A DNA stretch of 64,000 nt from Sunxiuqinia sp963677175 (GCA_963677175.2 CAXXES010000006.1:62001-126000), one strand, 5' to 3'. Positions 1-9,014 are shown, counted from the first letter of the stretch. Numbers and translations: made by a program. The notes: generated by a model from the letters alone, not told the origin.

Positions 1-597
1 GAAGCCATGCAGGAACGCCAGATCACCATTGGCGACGAAACCTTCAAATTGCAGGAACCATTCCTGGTCATGGCTACCCAAAACCCAATTGAACAGGAAG
101 GAACTTACCCGCTACCCGAAGCACAGGTTGACCGTTTTATGCTGAAAGTGGTGATCGACTATCCGAAGAAAGCGGAGGAAAAACTGATTATTCAGCAAAA
201 CCTGCTCAAACAGTTTCCAAGAGCCACCACCATTCTAAAACCACAGGATATTTTAAATGCCCGCGATGTGGTGAAAGATGTTTATTTGGATGAAAAAATC
301 AGCCAATACATTGTCGACATCGTATTTGCAACACGCGAACCCGCCGAATACAAGCTCGAAAAATATGCCGACATGATTTCGTACGGAGGATCGCCCCGCG
401 CAAGTATCAGCCTGGCACAAGCATCCAAAGCGTATGCGTTTATTAAGCGCCGCGGATATGTTGTTCCGGAAGATGTGCGTGCCGTATGCTACGATGTGCT
501 ACGCCACCGGATCGGGCTCAGCTACGAAGCCGAAGCCAACAACATCACCTCTGAAGATATTATTACCGACATTTTGAACACGGTTGAAGTTCCGTAA
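1..597 (+). CDS. moxR: MoxR family AAA+ ATPase, C-terminal part (cut by window start)
   Basis: The frame is open from base 1; the first residues (EAMQERQ) sit inside the AAA+ core, so the ATG at 7 is not the true start. Visible are the AAA+ segment with the sensor-1-like stretch MATQNPIEQEGTYPLPEAQ, then the arginine-finger region (VDRFMLKV) and the C-terminal lid ending near the stop. The Walker A and B motifs lie upstream of the window. MoxR ATPases are thought to act as chaperones that load or activate partners carrying VWA domains, and two VWA proteins (BatA, BatB) follow in the same operon. It heads the visible part of the operon moxR-DUF58-orf-batABCDE. The family call is very safe; the substrate is unknown. 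Confidence 0.95.
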   Translation, partial: EAMQERQITIGDETFKLQEPFLVMATQNPIEQEGTYPLPEAQVDRFMLKVVIDYPKKAEEKLIIQQNLLKQFPRATTILKPQDILNARDVVKDVYLDEKISQYIVDIVFATREPAEYKLEKYADMISYGGSPRASISLAQASKAYAFIKRRGYVVPEDVRAVCYDVLRHRIGLSYEAEANNITSEDIITDILNTVEVP

Positions 598-600
598 AGG

Positions 601-665
601 GAGTTTTGAGTTGCGAGTTATGAGTTGCGAGTTGGGCAACCTGAAACTTTAAACTTTGAACTTTG
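601..665. repeat. Heptanucleotide tandem repeats between moxR and the DUF58 gene
   Basis: Five 7-nt units of the form GAGTTNN run from 601 to 635 (GAGTTTT, GAGTTGC, GAGTTAT, GAGTTGC, GAGTTGG). After 8 nt come three units of AAACTTT/GAACTTT at 644-664. The second block runs into the region just before the DUF58 start codon. The same two-part arrangement occurs at 60932-60991. No function is known to me. Confidence 0.8.
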
Positions 666-679
666 ATAAACTTGTAAGT

Positions 680-1561
680 ATGGAACACACGGAGTTATTA
701 AAGAAGGTACGGAAGATCGAAATTAAAACGCGGGGGCTGAGCCGGAATATTTTTGCCGGCGAATATCACTCGGCGTTTAAGGGGCGCGGAATGGCCTTCA
801 GCGAAGTGCGCGAATACCAGTTTGGCGACGACATTCGCAGCATCGACTGGAATGTGACTGCCCGCTACAACAAGCCGTACATCAAAATATTTGAGGAAGA
901 GCGGGAATTGACAGTCATGCTGGTGATTGATGTCAGCGGATCGCGTGACTTTGGTTCGCTCGATAAATTCAAGAAGAATGTTATCACCGAAATTTCGGCC
1001 GTTTTATCTTTTTCGGCCATTCAAAACAACGATAAAATCGGTGTGATTTTCTTTTCAGAAAAAATCGAAAAATTTATTCCGCCCAAAAAGGGAAAATCAC
1101 ACATTCTGCGGATTATCCGTGAGTTGATTGACTTTGAACCGGAAAACAAAGGCACGAACATTACCGAAGCCATCCGATACCTGACCAACGCCATTAAAAA
1201 GCGGTGCACCAGTTTCATTATTTCCGACTTCATTCAAAATGAGCCGGATTTTGACAAGGCGCTTTCCATTGCCAACAATAAGCACGACATTGTGGCCCTG
1301 CGCATCTATGATCAGCGTGAAACCGAACTGCCGCCTATTGGCATGGTCAAGCTGAAGGATGCAGAAACCAACGAATACATTTGGGTAGACAGCAGCAGCA
1401 AAAAGGTTCGGGATAACTATGCCCGCTGGTGGCGCGAAACCAATCAGAAACTAGACACGGCCTTCAAAAAAAGTGGCGTGGACTATGCCAACATCAACAC
1501 CAACGAAGACTATGTGAGATCGCTGATCACATTGTTCAAAAAGCGGGGGTTAAAAGCATAA
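680..1561 (+). CDS. DUF58 domain-containing protein of the Bat operon
   Basis: A protein of about 293 residues with the DUF58 signature region (GRGMAFSEVREYQFGDD followed by RSIDWNVTARYNKPYIK) at roughly residues 36-70. A VWA-like fold follows (MLVIDVSGSRDF), with the DxSxS metal-site pattern as D-V-S-G-S. I chose ATG 680 because the upstream TTG at 656 lies inside an AAACTTT-type repeat and adds residues not seen at family N-termini. DUF58 proteins nearly always sit next to moxR and are thought to be partners of the ATPase. No signal peptide is visible, so it is probably cytoplasmic. It ends 5 nt before the next gene. The exact biochemical role is not established. Confidence 0.92.
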   Translation: MEHTELLKKVRKIEIKTRGLSRNIFAGEYHSAFKGRGMAFSEVREYQFGDDIRSIDWNVTARYNKPYIKIFEEERELTVMLVIDVSGSRDFGSLDKFKKNVITEISAVLSFSAIQNNDKIGVIFFSEKIEKFIPPKKGKSHILRIIRELIDFEPENKGTNITEAIRYLTNAIKKRCTSFIISDFIQNEPDFDKALSIANNKHDIVALRIYDQRETELPPIGMVKLKDAETNEYIWVDSSSKKVRDNYARWWRETNQKLDTAFKKSGVDYANINTNEDYVRSLITLFKKRGLKA

Positions 1562-1566
1562 TAAGC

Positions 1567-2559
1567 ATGAGAGGATTAAAATACATAGCGGTTGTAATCG
1601 GACTGGTTCTGGTTCAAACATCAACCGTTCAGGCACAACGCATACAGGTCCGGGCAGTAATCGATTCAACTAACATTTTGATTGGCGATCAGATCAACCT
1701 GCGGATTGAATTGGACCAGCCCGACAATGTCAACATTGAATTTCCGATCATAGGCGATTCGCTGTCGTCCACCATCGAAGTAATTGAACAGTCGCCGCTG
1801 GACACCTTCGAACTGGACGAAGCCAACCAGATTAAAATCATCCAAAATCTGACAATCACCTCGTTCGACAGCGGAAAACAGGTGGTTCCATCGCTTCAGT
1901 TTCGGCTACAATACGACGAACTGGCCGATACCTTTGAAACCCTGCCAGCCGAGTTTTTTGTCCACAGCATGCCCCTCGACACCACGAAAGGACCGGTTGA
2001 TATCAAAACACCCTACCAGGCCCCGGTAACCTTAAAAGAAGTTACACCTTATATTTTAGGTGCAATTTTAATTGGCGCCTTGCTCTTTTTCCTGTTTTAC
2101 TACATACAGCGAAGACGCAAGAACAAGCCTATTTTTGTGAAACCGGCTAAACCCAAAGAACCGCCGCACATCGTTGCCCTTCGTGAGTTGAACCGGATCA
2201 AAGAGGAGAAGCTGTGGCAAACCGAAGATATCAAAACCTATTACAGTTTGGTGTCGGACACCTTGCGAACGTACATCGAAGACCGGTTTAACATCCAGGC
2301 AATGGAGTACACCACCCACGAAACGATCCGGGCTTTTGAAGAACACAAAAACGTGATTTCGGCAAAATCATTGGAAGAACTGAAGAACATACTCAGCCTG
2401 TCTGATTTGGTGAAGTTTGCCAAGTACAACCCGCTGCCTGACGATCATAACCTTACCTTGATGAATGCTTACTTCTTTGTGAATCAAACAAAACAGGAAG
2501 ACAAAAAAACAAGCCAGCCAAAAGATGAGCGGGAAGGCGAAGATGTTGATTTAAAATAA
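1567..2559 (+). CDS. Bat-operon membrane-anchored protein (uncharacterised, BatD-like N-terminus)
   Basis: About 330 residues. An N-terminal signal peptide (residues 1 to about 23, ending VQAQ) precedes a beta-rich extracytoplasmic region (about 25-150) that resembles the start of BatD proteins. One membrane segment lies near residues 160-182 (YILGAILIGALLFFLFYYI), then a basic cytoplasmic tail with a helical domain (LRELNRIKEEKLWQ, YYSLVSDTLRTYIEDRF). ATG 1567 was chosen because it puts a good signal peptide at the N-terminus; the open frame upstream overlaps the DUF58 gene. It occupies the place of the unnamed third gene between DUF58 and batA in Bacteroidota Bat operons. Its likely job is to join a periplasmic domain to the cytoplasmic MoxR/DUF58 proteins; that is inference. 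Confidence 0.8.
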   Translation: MRGLKYIAVVIGLVLVQTSTVQAQRIQVRAVIDSTNILIGDQINLRIELDQPDNVNIEFPIIGDSLSSTIEVIEQSPLDTFELDEANQIKIIQNLTITSFDSGKQVVPSLQFRLQYDELADTFETLPAEFFVHSMPLDTTKGPVDIKTPYQAPVTLKEVTPYILGAILIGALLFFLFYYIQRRRKNKPIFVKPAKPKEPPHIVALRELNRIKEEKLWQTEDIKTYYSLVSDTLRTYIEDRFNIQAMEYTTHETIRAFEEHKNVISAKSLEELKNILSLSDLVKFAKYNPLPDDHNLTLMNAYFFVNQTKQEDKKTSQPKDEREGEDVDLK

Positions 2560-2566
2560 CAGAAAG

Positions 2567-3562
2567 ATGATGAACGGAATAACATATAAAAATCCGGAGT
2601 TTTTTTACCTCTTACTGGTATTGATTCCCATGATCGTGTGGTACTTGTTTCAGTATCGCAAGGCGGGAGCCAGCATCCGGTATTCCAGCGTGAAAGGATT
2701 TGCCGGTTTATCGAAAAGCTGGAAACACTACCTGCGGCACCTGCCGTTTTTACTGCAACTGGCCGGCATCGCCCTACTGACCGTTGCACTGGCCCGTCCG
2801 CAGTCGTCTAACAGTTGGCAGGATGTGACCACCGAAGGAATTGACATTGTCATTGCCTTGGATATTTCCAGCTCAATGTTGGCCCGCGACTTTCAACCCA
2901 ACCGGCTGGTGGCCGCCAAAAATGTGGCTACGGAGTTTATTTCCGGCCGCCGCGACGACAAAATGGGTTTGGTTGTATTTGCAGGCGAAAGTTTTACACA
3001 GTGTCCGCTAACCACCGATCATGCGGTACTGATCAATCTTTTTAAGGATATTGAAAGTGGCATGATCGAAGATGGAACAGCCATTGGGAACGGGCTGGCC
3101 ACCTCGGTTGCACGACTTAAAGAAAGTGACGCCATCAGCAAAGTCATCATTTTGCTGACCGATGGTGAAAACAACCGGGGCGAAATAGCGCCGGAAACCG
3201 CTGCAGAACTGGCGAAAACGTTTGGCATTCGCGTGTACACTGTTGGCGTCGGATCCATCGGAAAAGCCCCCTACCCTGTTCAAACACCTTTCGGCACGCA
3301 AATGCGCGATGTGGAAGTGAAGATTGATGAGGAAACCTTGCAGAAAATAGCCGACATTACCGATGGACGCTATTTCCGCGCCACCAACAACGAAAAGCTG
3401 GTTCAGATTTATGAAGAAATTGATCAATTGGAAAAATCTAAAATGGACGTGAAAGAATATAGCCGGAAAGACGAAGAGTTTGACCGCTATGCCCTGCTGG
3501 CCGGAATCATTTTGCTGACAGGCTTATTTCTGAAAACCACCTTATTTAGAAACATTCCTTAA
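2567..3562 (+). CDS. batA: BatA, VWA-domain inner-membrane protein
   Basis: 331 residues. Two N-terminal membrane segments (about 11-27 and 60-80) are followed by a von Willebrand factor A domain (about 93-290). The metal-ion-dependent adhesion site DxSxS is intact (DISSS), the threonine region reads MIEDGTAIGNG, and the distal motif is LLTDGENNRGE. A last hydrophobic segment lies near 305-325 (YALLAGIILLTGLFL). BatA-E were named in Bacteroides fragilis as aerotolerance proteins. The current view is that they form a MoxR-dependent envelope complex; the target is unknown. It lies 7 nt after the preceding gene and abuts batB. Confidence 0.93.
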   Translation: MMNGITYKNPEFFYLLLVLIPMIVWYLFQYRKAGASIRYSSVKGFAGLSKSWKHYLRHLPFLLQLAGIALLTVALARPQSSNSWQDVTTEGIDIVIALDISSSMLARDFQPNRLVAAKNVATEFISGRRDDKMGLVVFAGESFTQCPLTTDHAVLINLFKDIESGMIEDGTAIGNGLATSVARLKESDAISKVIILLTDGENNRGEIAPETAAELAKTFGIRVYTVGVGSIGKAPYPVQTPFGTQMRDVEVKIDEETLQKIADITDGRYFRATNNEKLVQIYEEIDQLEKSKMDVKEYSRKDEEFDRYALLAGIILLTGLFLKTTLFRNIP

Positions 3563-4606
3563 ATGGAACAGACTATGGAAATGTTCAGATTTGCACATAT
3601 CGAATACTTATACGCACTGGTAATCATCCCGGTGCTCATCATCCTGTTTTGGATAACCCGCCGGAGTCGTCGCAAGGCGCTGGAGCGCTTCGGAAACAAA
3701 GAAATCATCAGCCAGCTGATGCCCAATGTAAGCCACTCGCGTCCGGTTTTAAAATTCATCATTTGGCTGCTGGCGATCAGCGCCATCATTGTAGCCACTG
3801 CCCGCCCGCAGTTCGGCAGCAAGCTTAAAACCGTCAAGCGCGAAGGTGTAGAACTGATTATTGCTTTGGATGTATCCAATTCGATGCTGGCTGAAGACAT
3901 TCAGCCCAACCGTTTGGAACGATCAAAACGAGCTATTTCGCGTTTGGTCGACAACCTAAACGATGACAAAATTGGGCTGATTGTGTTTGCAGGCGACGCC
4001 TACACGCAATTGCCCATCACCACTGATTATCCATCAGCTAAACTATTCCTGAACGCCGTCAGCACCGATATTGTGCCTCGGCAGGGAACAGCCATTGGCG
4101 CCGCTATTGAACTGGCCTCGGTTTCCTTCAGCCCCCAGTTTGGAGGAAATAAAGCCATCGTGATCATTACCGATGGGGAAAACCATGAAGACGATGCCAT
4201 TGGAGCGGCCACAGCTGCTGCCGAAAATGGAATCATTGTGCACACCATTGGAATGGGATTGCCGCAAGGAGGCCCGATTCCGGTAGTCCGAAACGGACAA
4301 CGAGATTATCGCAGAGATAAAGAGGGCAATGTTGTGGTAACTAAATTGAATGAGGAAATGCTACAGCAAGTTGCCGCTGCCGGAAAAGGTATTTACGTAC
4401 GAGCCAACAACGCACAAGTAGGCTTAAACACCCTGTTCAACGAGATTGATAAAATGGAAGACGCAGAAATGGAATCGCTGGTTTATTCCGATTATGAAGA
4501 CCAATATCAATGGTTTCTGGGATTTGCCATGCTGATGCTACTGTTTGACTTTCTGATTTTAGAACGGAAAAACAAATATTTGAAAAACATCAAACTATTT
4601 GGATGA
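3563..4606 (+). CDS. batB: BatB, VWA-domain inner-membrane protein
   Basis: 347 residues, built like BatA: membrane segments near 15-32 and 63-80, a VWA domain from about 92 with an intact MIDAS (DVSNS), the loop VPRQGTAIGAA and the distal motif IITDGENHEDD, then a C-terminal membrane segment (WFLGFAMLMLLFDFLIL). Its ATG follows the batA TAA with no gap, and its TGA overlaps the batC ATG by four bases (ATGA), so translation is probably coupled. BatA and BatB are paralogues and probably interact. Assignment is safe from order, length and motifs. Confidence 0.93.
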   Translation: MEQTMEMFRFAHIEYLYALVIIPVLIILFWITRRSRRKALERFGNKEIISQLMPNVSHSRPVLKFIIWLLAISAIIVATARPQFGSKLKTVKREGVELIIALDVSNSMLAEDIQPNRLERSKRAISRLVDNLNDDKIGLIVFAGDAYTQLPITTDYPSAKLFLNAVSTDIVPRQGTAIGAAIELASVSFSPQFGGNKAIVIITDGENHEDDAIGAATAAAENGIIVHTIGMGLPQGGPIPVVRNGQRDYRRDKEGNVVVTKLNEEMLQQVAAAGKGIYVRANNAQVGLNTLFNEIDKMEDAEMESLVYSDYEDQYQWFLGFAMLMLLFDFLILERKNKYLKNIKLFG

Positions 4607-5397
4607 TGAAGAAAAAATTAATGACACATAGCGGAATCATACTTTTCCTGCTGGCACTGGGATTAACCACCCAGGCTCAAAACGAACGCAAGTTTGTGCG
4701 GCAGGGAAATGAAATTTTTGAGCAAGCATTGCAAGACACCACTATGCTTGATACAACAGCTTTTAGTCAGGCTGAAACAGCCTACCGCAGAGCATTGGAA
4801 AAACGCCCCGATGACTTAAAGTGGAACTTCAATCTGGGCGATGCCCTGTACAAGCAAATGAAGTTTAATGAGGCCATTTCTAAATTTGAAGAAATTGCTG
4901 AAAAGAGTGAGGATAAACTCGAAAAATCACGAGCCTATCACAACCTGGGCAATTCGATGATGATGCAAGACAAACTCGATGAAAGTATTGAAGCCTACAA
5001 AAAAGCTTTGCGCAACAACCCGGAGGATCTGGAGAGCAAATACAACCTGGTTTATGCCATGAACCTGAAAAAGCAACAAGAAGAGCAACAACAGGATCAA
5101 AATCAGGATCAAAATAAAGATCAACAAGATCAAAACGAGGATCAAAAACAAAATCAGGATCAGCAAGATCAGAACAAGGATCAAGGGCAAGATCAAAAAG
5201 ATAAGAATCAGCAAAAACAAGATCAGAATCAAGACCAGCAACAGCAAAAACAACAACCGCAAGAGCAAAAAATATCGAAAGAAAACGCGGAACGGTTGTT
5301 GCAAGCCTTGCAAAACGATGAAGAAAAGATTCAGGAAAAAGTAAAGAAAGCCCAGGCTGCCAAAGCGGAACAGCGCCAAACCGACAAAGACTGGTAG
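4603..5397 (+). CDS. batC: BatC, TPR protein with Asp/Gln-rich tail
   Basis: 264 residues. A signal peptide (about 1-25, ending TTQAQ) precedes three or so TPR units (about 45-150, for example KWNFNLGDALYKQMKFNEAI and AYHNLGNSMMMQDKLDESI). A low-complexity tail (about 158-225) of Asp, Gln, Asn and Lys follows, then a short charged helix (about 230-260). The tail comes from near-tandem GATCA-containing codon pairs at 5095-5240, so copy number may vary between strains. The TPRs suggest a scaffold for the Bat complex in the periplasm. The start overlaps the batB stop. Confidence 0.88.
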   Translation: MMKKKLMTHSGIILFLLALGLTTQAQNERKFVRQGNEIFEQALQDTTMLDTTAFSQAETAYRRALEKRPDDLKWNFNLGDALYKQMKFNEAISKFEEIAEKSEDKLEKSRAYHNLGNSMMMQDKLDESIEAYKKALRNNPEDLESKYNLVYAMNLKKQQEEQQQDQNQDQNKDQQDQNEDQKQNQDQQDQNKDQGQDQKDKNQQKQDQNQDQQQQKQQPQEQKISKENAERLLQALQNDEEKIQEKVKKAQAAKAEQRQTDKDW

Positions 5398-5410
5398 TTG
5401 ATTAATTTCT

Positions 5411-5418
5411 TACTTTTG
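5411..5418 (+). promoter_or_regulatory. Possible internal -7 element before batD
   Basis: TACTTTTG matches the Bacteroidota -7 consensus TAnnTTTG in the 54-nt gap between batC and batD, the widest gap in the bat block. I see no TTG at the usual 18-20 nt upstream; the nearest is only 10 nt away. This is a weak call. Confidence 0.3.
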
Positions 5419-5451
5419 TAAAAATTAAAAATTGTAGTATAACTGAGTAAA

Positions 5452-7269
5452 ATGATTAAAAAACTCCTGTTTACACTATTGCTTCTCATTCCGGCCTTTT
5501 TTGCCGAAGCCGACGCCGTAAAGTTTACCATGTCGGGGCCCAATGTGGTTTCAGTTGGCGAACAGTTTCGTTTGTCGTTCGTCTCAAACGAGAATGGAAC
5601 CAACCTGAAATTACCGGATATTTCAAACTTTGAAGTGTTGATGGGGCCATCAACATCCACAAGTTTCAGTAGTCAAACAATCAATGGTGTAGTCCGGCAG
5701 TCTTACACCCATTCTTACATTTATATTCTGCGAGCCAAAGAGGAAGGAACTTTTACCGTTAGACCGGCGTCCATCACCATTGATGGCAAAGTTTACGAGT
5801 CCAACGAATTGACCATCCAGGTGGTAAAGGAACAAGCATCACAAGGCGCTGCAGGAACCCAGCAACAACAGCAACAATCATCAACACCCAGCGGAACGAT
5901 ACGCAAAGAGGACTTGTTTGTGAAAGTTGAACTGGACAAGGGCAACGTTTTTCGGGGCGAGCAAATCATTGCTACCGTGAAGATTTATGTTTCTCCCGAA
6001 GTTCCCATCACCAGCTTCGATGACGTCAAAATCCCCTCTTACGCCGGTTTCTGGACACAGGAAATTCAAATACCCAACCAGATTAGCTTTTCCCGTGAAG
6101 TGTACAACAACAAGATTTATCAGGTTGGCGTGCTGAAAAAGACCATCCTCTTCCCACAACAAACCGGCCAGATCACCGTCGATCCGTTTGAAATCACCTG
6201 CATGGTGCGGCAGCAGATCCGGCAACAGCGCAGCTTTTTCGACGATTTTTTCGATAACTTCCGAACCGTTCAGGCCAAGGTTGTGAGCGATCCGGTTAAC
6301 ATCAAGGTGAAAGAATTACCATCACGGCCCGACGGCTTTTACGGCGGTGTCGGAAACCTGAATTTCGCGGCAACGGTCGATAAGCAACAGCTGAAATCAA
6401 ATGAAGCAGCAACCCTGAAGATCACCATTTCGGGTAATGGAAACCTGCGACTCATTGACGCTCCCGAAGTAGCGTTTCCGGTAGATTTTGAGGTTTACGA
6501 TCCAAAAACAAACGAAAGCTTGAATGCTACCAACAATGGATTGAACGGAACAAAAACCTTCGAATACCTGTTTATTCCAAGGTTTGCCGGCGACTACACT
6601 ATTCCACCGATCAAATTTGCCAGCTTCAACCCGGCAACTGGTCAGTTCAAACACCAGCAGTCGCAGGAATTTGTACTGGCCGTTGAAAAAGGCAGCGACG
6701 ACCAAAGTGCCACCGTTACCAGCGCCTACTCCAAAGAAAATCTTCGCCTGATTGGCAAGGATATTCGCTACATCAAACAAGGCAAATACAAGCTAAAAGA
6801 GAAAGAAGCACTGTTCTTCGGAAGTACCGCCTTCTACCTGATTTATCTGGCAGCGTTGCTGGCATTCGCCGTCATTGTGCTGATCTATCGCAAGAAACTG
6901 AAAGAAAACGCCAATGTTCTACTCATTCGAAATAAAAAAGCGAACAAAGTAGCACGCAAACGCCTGAAAGAAGCCGCCACCCATCTGAAACACAATAAAA
7001 AAGAAGAATTTTACGAAGCGGTTTTGAAAGCTTTCTGGGGCTATTTAAGCGACAAACTGAGTATTCCGGTAGCCGATATGAATCGTGTAAATGCTACGGA
7101 AGCCCTGAAAAAACGCCAGGTTACAACCGATACCATTGAGGAATTCATTCACATTGTAGATACCTGCGAATACGCCCGCTACGCGCCAAGTGCTGTTGAA
7201 GGAACTATAGAGGATCTTTACCAAAAAGCAGCTCGACTGATGGGAAAACTGGAAAAACAAATTCGTTAA
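5452..7269 (+). CDS. batD: BatD, large periplasmic protein with C-terminal membrane anchor
   Basis: 605 residues, the usual BatD length. A signal peptide (about 1-21) is followed by beta-rich domains (about 22-460) with the typical opening FTMSGPNVVSVGEQFRLSF, a Gln/Ser-rich linker near 127-145 and a second domain starting FVKVELDKGNVFRGEQI. A membrane segment lies near 458-480 (STAFYLIYLAALLAFAVIVL), then a cytoplasmic helical tail (about 485-605). The tail resembles that of the Bat-operon protein encoded at 1567-2559. BatD is the main extracytoplasmic part of the Bat system; no enzymatic motif is visible. Confidence 0.92.
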   Translation: MIKKLLFTLLLLIPAFFAEADAVKFTMSGPNVVSVGEQFRLSFVSNENGTNLKLPDISNFEVLMGPSTSTSFSSQTINGVVRQSYTHSYIYILRAKEEGTFTVRPASITIDGKVYESNELTIQVVKEQASQGAAGTQQQQQQSSTPSGTIRKEDLFVKVELDKGNVFRGEQIIATVKIYVSPEVPITSFDDVKIPSYAGFWTQEIQIPNQISFSREVYNNKIYQVGVLKKTILFPQQTGQITVDPFEITCMVRQQIRQQRSFFDDFFDNFRTVQAKVVSDPVNIKVKELPSRPDGFYGGVGNLNFAATVDKQQLKSNEAATLKITISGNGNLRLIDAPEVAFPVDFEVYDPKTNESLNATNNGLNGTKTFEYLFIPRFAGDYTIPPIKFASFNPATGQFKHQQSQEFVLAVEKGSDDQSATVTSAYSKENLRLIGKDIRYIKQGKYKLKEKEALFFGSTAFYLIYLAALLAFAVIVLIYRKKLKENANVLLIRNKKANKVARKRLKEAATHLKHNKKEEFYEAVLKAFWGYLSDKLSIPVADMNRVNATEALKKRQVTTDTIEEFIHIVDTCEYARYAPSAVEGTIEDLYQKAARLMGKLEKQIR

Positions 7270-7280
7270 AAACTGAGAAA

Positions 7281-8030
7281 ATGAAGACGAGCTTTCAAAT
7301 CCTATTTATATTGTTTCTTTCCTGGAGTGCGGTTGCACAAGAAGGCCTGCTGGAAAAGGCTAACGAGCATTACACCAATCAGGAATACGAAGAAGCCATT
7401 GCCGCCTACCAAGAAGTTTTAAACGGCAACCGGGAATCGGCCGAGGTTTATTACAACCTGGGCAATGCCTATTACAAAAACGGACAAATTACACCTGCCA
7501 TCATCAATTACGAACGGGCTAAACTGCTGGCTCCGAATGACGAAGACATCCAGTTTAACCTCGAACTGGCCAACCAGCATGTCATTGACGCCATTGATCC
7601 GCTTCCCCAGGTCTTTTTTGTGCGCTGGTGGAACAACCTGGCCAACAAATTTCCGGCAGATGGCTGGGCCAAAATCAGTGTCATTTCCTTTATTTTGTTT
7701 CTTGTTTTAGCCGGCTTATTCTTCTTCACCCGAACAACAGCAATCAAAAGGCTTTCGTTTTGGGTAGGAATTTTAATTGTAGCCATTTCCATTTTTAGTT
7801 TTAACTTTGCCGCACGGCAGAAAAAACAGATGACCAGCCACAGCTTTGCAGTAATCGTGCAACCAAGTGTAACCGTTAAGAGCTCGCCTGCAGAAAGCGG
7901 AACCGACCTTTTTTTGATTCATGAAGGATTAAAAGTCGAACTAAAAGATAGTTTGGGAAGTTGGAGGCAAATCCGTTTGGCTGATGGGAACCAGGGATGG
8001 TTACCAGAAAACAGCTTGGAGAAAATCTAA
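7281..8030 (+). CDS. batE: BatE, TPR and SH3-like membrane protein
   Basis: 249 residues. A signal peptide (1 to about 19) is followed by TPR units (about 22-95: ANEHYTNQEYEEAIAAYQEV, VYYNLGNAYYKNGQITPAI), two membrane segments (about 135-153 and 158-178) and a C-terminal SH3-like domain (about 190-249: VQPSVTVKSSPAESGTDLFL to GWLPENSLEKI). This is the standard BatE layout. It is the last gene of the operon and is followed at once by an intrinsic terminator. Confidence 0.9.
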   Translation: MKTSFQILFILFLSWSAVAQEGLLEKANEHYTNQEYEEAIAAYQEVLNGNRESAEVYYNLGNAYYKNGQITPAIINYERAKLLAPNDEDIQFNLELANQHVIDAIDPLPQVFFVRWWNNLANKFPADGWAKISVISFILFLVLAGLFFFTRTTAIKRLSFWVGILIVAISIFSFNFAARQKKQMTSHSFAVIVQPSVTVKSSPAESGTDLFLIHEGLKVELKDSLGSWRQIRLADGNQGWLPENSLEKI

Positions 8031-8057
8031 AAAATGCCGGCAACAGCCGGTTTTTTA
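8031..8057 (+). terminator. Intrinsic terminator of the bat operon
   Basis: The hairpin CCGGC-AACA-GCCGG (8037-8050) is followed by TTTTTTATT and preceded by an A-run. It lies directly after the batE stop codon. Confidence 0.8.
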
Positions 8058-8119
8058 TTGTTCGAAACATTTTTACAACCATTTTAAACGAGCGTTGTTT
8101 TATTCATAAATTTAAAATC

Positions 8120-8989
8120 ATGGCTTATAATTTACTTAAAGGTAAAAAGGGGATCATTTTCGGTGCATTAAACGCCGATTCGATTGCTTGGAAAGTTGCA
8201 GAACGTGCTTTTGAAGAAGGAGCGACATTTACATTAACGAATACTTCCGTAGCCCTGCGTATGGGCGAGACCGCAAAACTTGCTGAAAAATGCGGCGCTG
8301 AATTAATTGAAGCAGATGCGACCAATGTTGAAGACCTCGAAAACCTGGTCAAAAAATCGGTGGAAGTTTTAGGTGGAAAAATTGATTTCATCCTGCACTC
8401 CATTGGCATGTCACCCAATGTTCGTAAAGGACGGCACTACAGCGATCTGGATTACAATTATCTGGATAAAACGCTCGACATTTCTGCTATTTCTTTTCAC
8501 AAAGTATTGCAGGTTGCACGCAAACTGGACGCCATTAATGAATGGGGGTCTGTTGTTGCACTGTCGTATGTTGCCGCACAACGTACTTTCTATGGCTACA
8601 ACGACATGGCCGATGCCAAAGCGCTGCTTGAATCAATCGGACGCAGTTTTGGCTACATTTACGGTCGCGAACGCCATGTTCGAATCAACACCATTTCGCA
8701 ATCGCCAACCGTTACCACTGCCGGAAGCGGCGTAAAAGGAATGGACAAATTGCTGGATTTCGGAGACCGGATGGCGCCTCTGGGTAACGCAACCGGTGAT
8801 GAATGTGCCGACTATTGCATCACTTTATTCTCCGATTTGACCCGCAAAGTGACCATGCAAAACCTCTTTCACGATGGTGGTTTTTCCTCCATGGGAATGA
8901 GCCTGAGAGCACTGGAGCAATATGAAAAAGGATTGGGATGTGATTGCGAATGCGGCGACGCTGGCAATACGAATCATCAATACGATTAA
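8120..8989 (+). CDS. fabI: Enoyl-[acyl-carrier-protein] reductase (NADH)
   Basis: 289 residues. It catalyses the last reduction step of type II fatty-acid elongation, trans-2-enoyl-ACP to acyl-ACP, in the cytoplasm. Seen: a Rossmann start with FabI-type spacing (KGIIFGALNADSIAWKVA, about 10-27) and the catalytic pair Tyr160 and Lys167 in the Y-x6-K pattern (YNDMADAK), with Tyr150 upstream. I chose ATG 8120 over the long upstream open frame because MAYNLLKGKKG is the normal FabI N-terminus. The C-terminus is odd: it ends in a short tail with three alternating cysteines (CDCEC, about residues 273-277). It has its own terminator and lies downstream of the bat terminator, so it is probably monocistronic. 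Confidence 0.95.
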   Translation: MAYNLLKGKKGIIFGALNADSIAWKVAERAFEEGATFTLTNTSVALRMGETAKLAEKCGAELIEADATNVEDLENLVKKSVEVLGGKIDFILHSIGMSPNVRKGRHYSDLDYNYLDKTLDISAISFHKVLQVARKLDAINEWGSVVALSYVAAQRTFYGYNDMADAKALLESIGRSFGYIYGRERHVRINTISQSPTVTTAGSGVKGMDKLLDFGDRMAPLGNATGDECADYCITLFSDLTRKVTMQNLFHDGGFSSMGMSLRALEQYEKGLGCDCECGDAGNTNHQYD

Positions 8990-9014
8990 TTTTGAGACCA
9001 TATAAAAAACATTG

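Noticed and set aside
4927..5379. Antisense open frame rich in Leu/Ile, resembling a membrane protein
   Set aside because: It is the complement of the Asp/Gln-rich batC tail; low complexity creates the hydrophobic look.
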